Of a stretch of 64,000 nt of DNA, positions 63,674 to 64,000 are shown piece after piece; position 1 is the stretch's first letter, and every line of letters starts with the position of its first letter. A program made the position numbers and the translations under genes. Location of the stretch: assembly GCA_002712005.1 (NCBI GenBank), contig PASP01000013.1, forward strand, positions 20,513 to 84,512, given 5' to 3'. The notes under the pieces were generated by a model, which worked only from the letters and a program-made list of their open reading frames with translations, was not told the origin of the DNA and did not search any database. Source of the stretch: Halobacteriovoraceae bacterium (GTDB taxonomy: Bacteria > Bdellovibrionota > Bacteriovoracia > Bacteriovoracales > Bacteriovoracaceae).

Positions 63674-64000
63674 ATGATAATATTAGCATTAGAAATTCCT
63701 ATACTACTTATTTTTATATTTATCGATATTTTTCGTACTCGTGACCTTTCCTTTAAAGAGAGATTGAAAAAGAGGTGGTTTCCTTACACCTTAGTATTTC
63801 TTGTATTTTTTGTTCCACGAATTGTAAATGATCATTACTTTGAGGAGATTCACGGAAGAAAAATTGGGCGTCCTGAAGGTGATGGGAATCCGGAACATCA
63901 CAGCATTGACTATGATAGATGTCTTCGTAATGCGAGTCTTTTGACTGTTGGGTTTTGCGAATGGATATCTGGTGATTATTGGAAGACAGTTGAATCAGAA
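63674..64000 (+). CDS. Second copy of the duplicated membrane protein, cut by the window edge
   Basis: ATG 63674 follows the same GAGGGAAAATA leader as the gene at 62688. The 109 visible codons differ from that gene at about six residues (for example Met3 to Ile and Ala39 to Thr), so the copies are roughly 94% identical in protein. The two N-terminal hydrophobic stretches and DYDRCLRNASLLTVGFCEW are kept. The gene continues beyond the right edge. High identity including the leader points to a recent tandem duplication. Confidence 0.85.
   Translation, partial: MIILALEIPILLIFIFIDIFRTRDLSFKERLKKRWFPYTLVFLVFFVPRIVNDHYFEEIHGRKIGRPEGDGNPEHHSIDYDRCLRNASLLTVGFCEWISGDYWKTVESE

Overview
The window is low-GC DNA (roughly 36-38% by eye) from a Gram-negative bacterium. 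A Wza-type outer-membrane polysaccharide export lipoprotein, TolC-like proteins, an RpoH-like sigma factor, the prkA-yeaH-spoVR trio and many secreted proteins of unknown function fit a low-GC Bdellovibrionota (Bacteriovoracales/Halobacteriovorax-like). That placement is inferred from gene style, not from a marker-gene search. There are no rRNA genes, and I saw no tRNA genes or CRISPR arrays.

Layout. (1) 1-6.4 kb: a secreted-looking protein cut by the left edge, two TolC-like proteins and a secreted protein of unknown function, closed by a strong terminator. (2) 6.5-34.5 kb: a Wzx/Wzy-type exopolysaccharide locus with a CpsD-like protein lacking its P-loop, Wzz chain-length protein, Wzy polymerase, GT2, methyltransferase, three GT4 glycosyltransferases, flippase, Wza and a polyprenyl-phosphate sugar transferase. 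Embedded in it are a hybrid NRPS-PKS of two giant genes (A-T-KS-AT-T-AMT, then C-T-C-A-T-TE) and a GH123/DUF4091-like protein. (3) 34.5-36.3 kb, minus strand: a pilin-like protein and a PP2C phosphatase. (4) 36.6-41.3 kb: prkA-yeaH-spoVR, with prkA split over two frames at an A-AAA-AAG heptamer. (5) 41.3-46.5 kb: a FecR-domain protein, a repeat-rich helical protein and an unknown secreted protein. (6) 46.6-54.8 kb: a soluble triple-PAS chemoreceptor, an RpoH-like sigma factor, rpsO, a secreted EEP-family nuclease/phosphatase, pnp, dut, a PHA-granule-family protein and a ferredoxin. (7) 55.2-64 kb: an accessory region with a 2000-residue PKD-repeat surface protein carrying a zincin motif. It is followed by small membrane-protein cassettes separated by direct and inverted copies of a 25-60 bp repeat.

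How the genes fit together. In the exopolysaccharide locus the initiating sugar transferase, glycosyltransferases, flippase, polymerase, length control and export pore form a near-complete Wzx/Wzy system. The NRPS-PKS lies between wza and the initiating transferase, so its product may decorate, or be co-regulated with, the polysaccharide (inference). It is predicted to make a short beta-amino peptide ending in a glycine-like residue.

Most striking points: the candidate -1 frameshift in prkA; a 28-bp uninterrupted hairpin in the pnp leader whose loop is complementary to the pnp Shine-Dalgarno; the A-less C-T module and aminotransferase domain of the synthase; and the repeat-bounded cassette array after the large surface protein.
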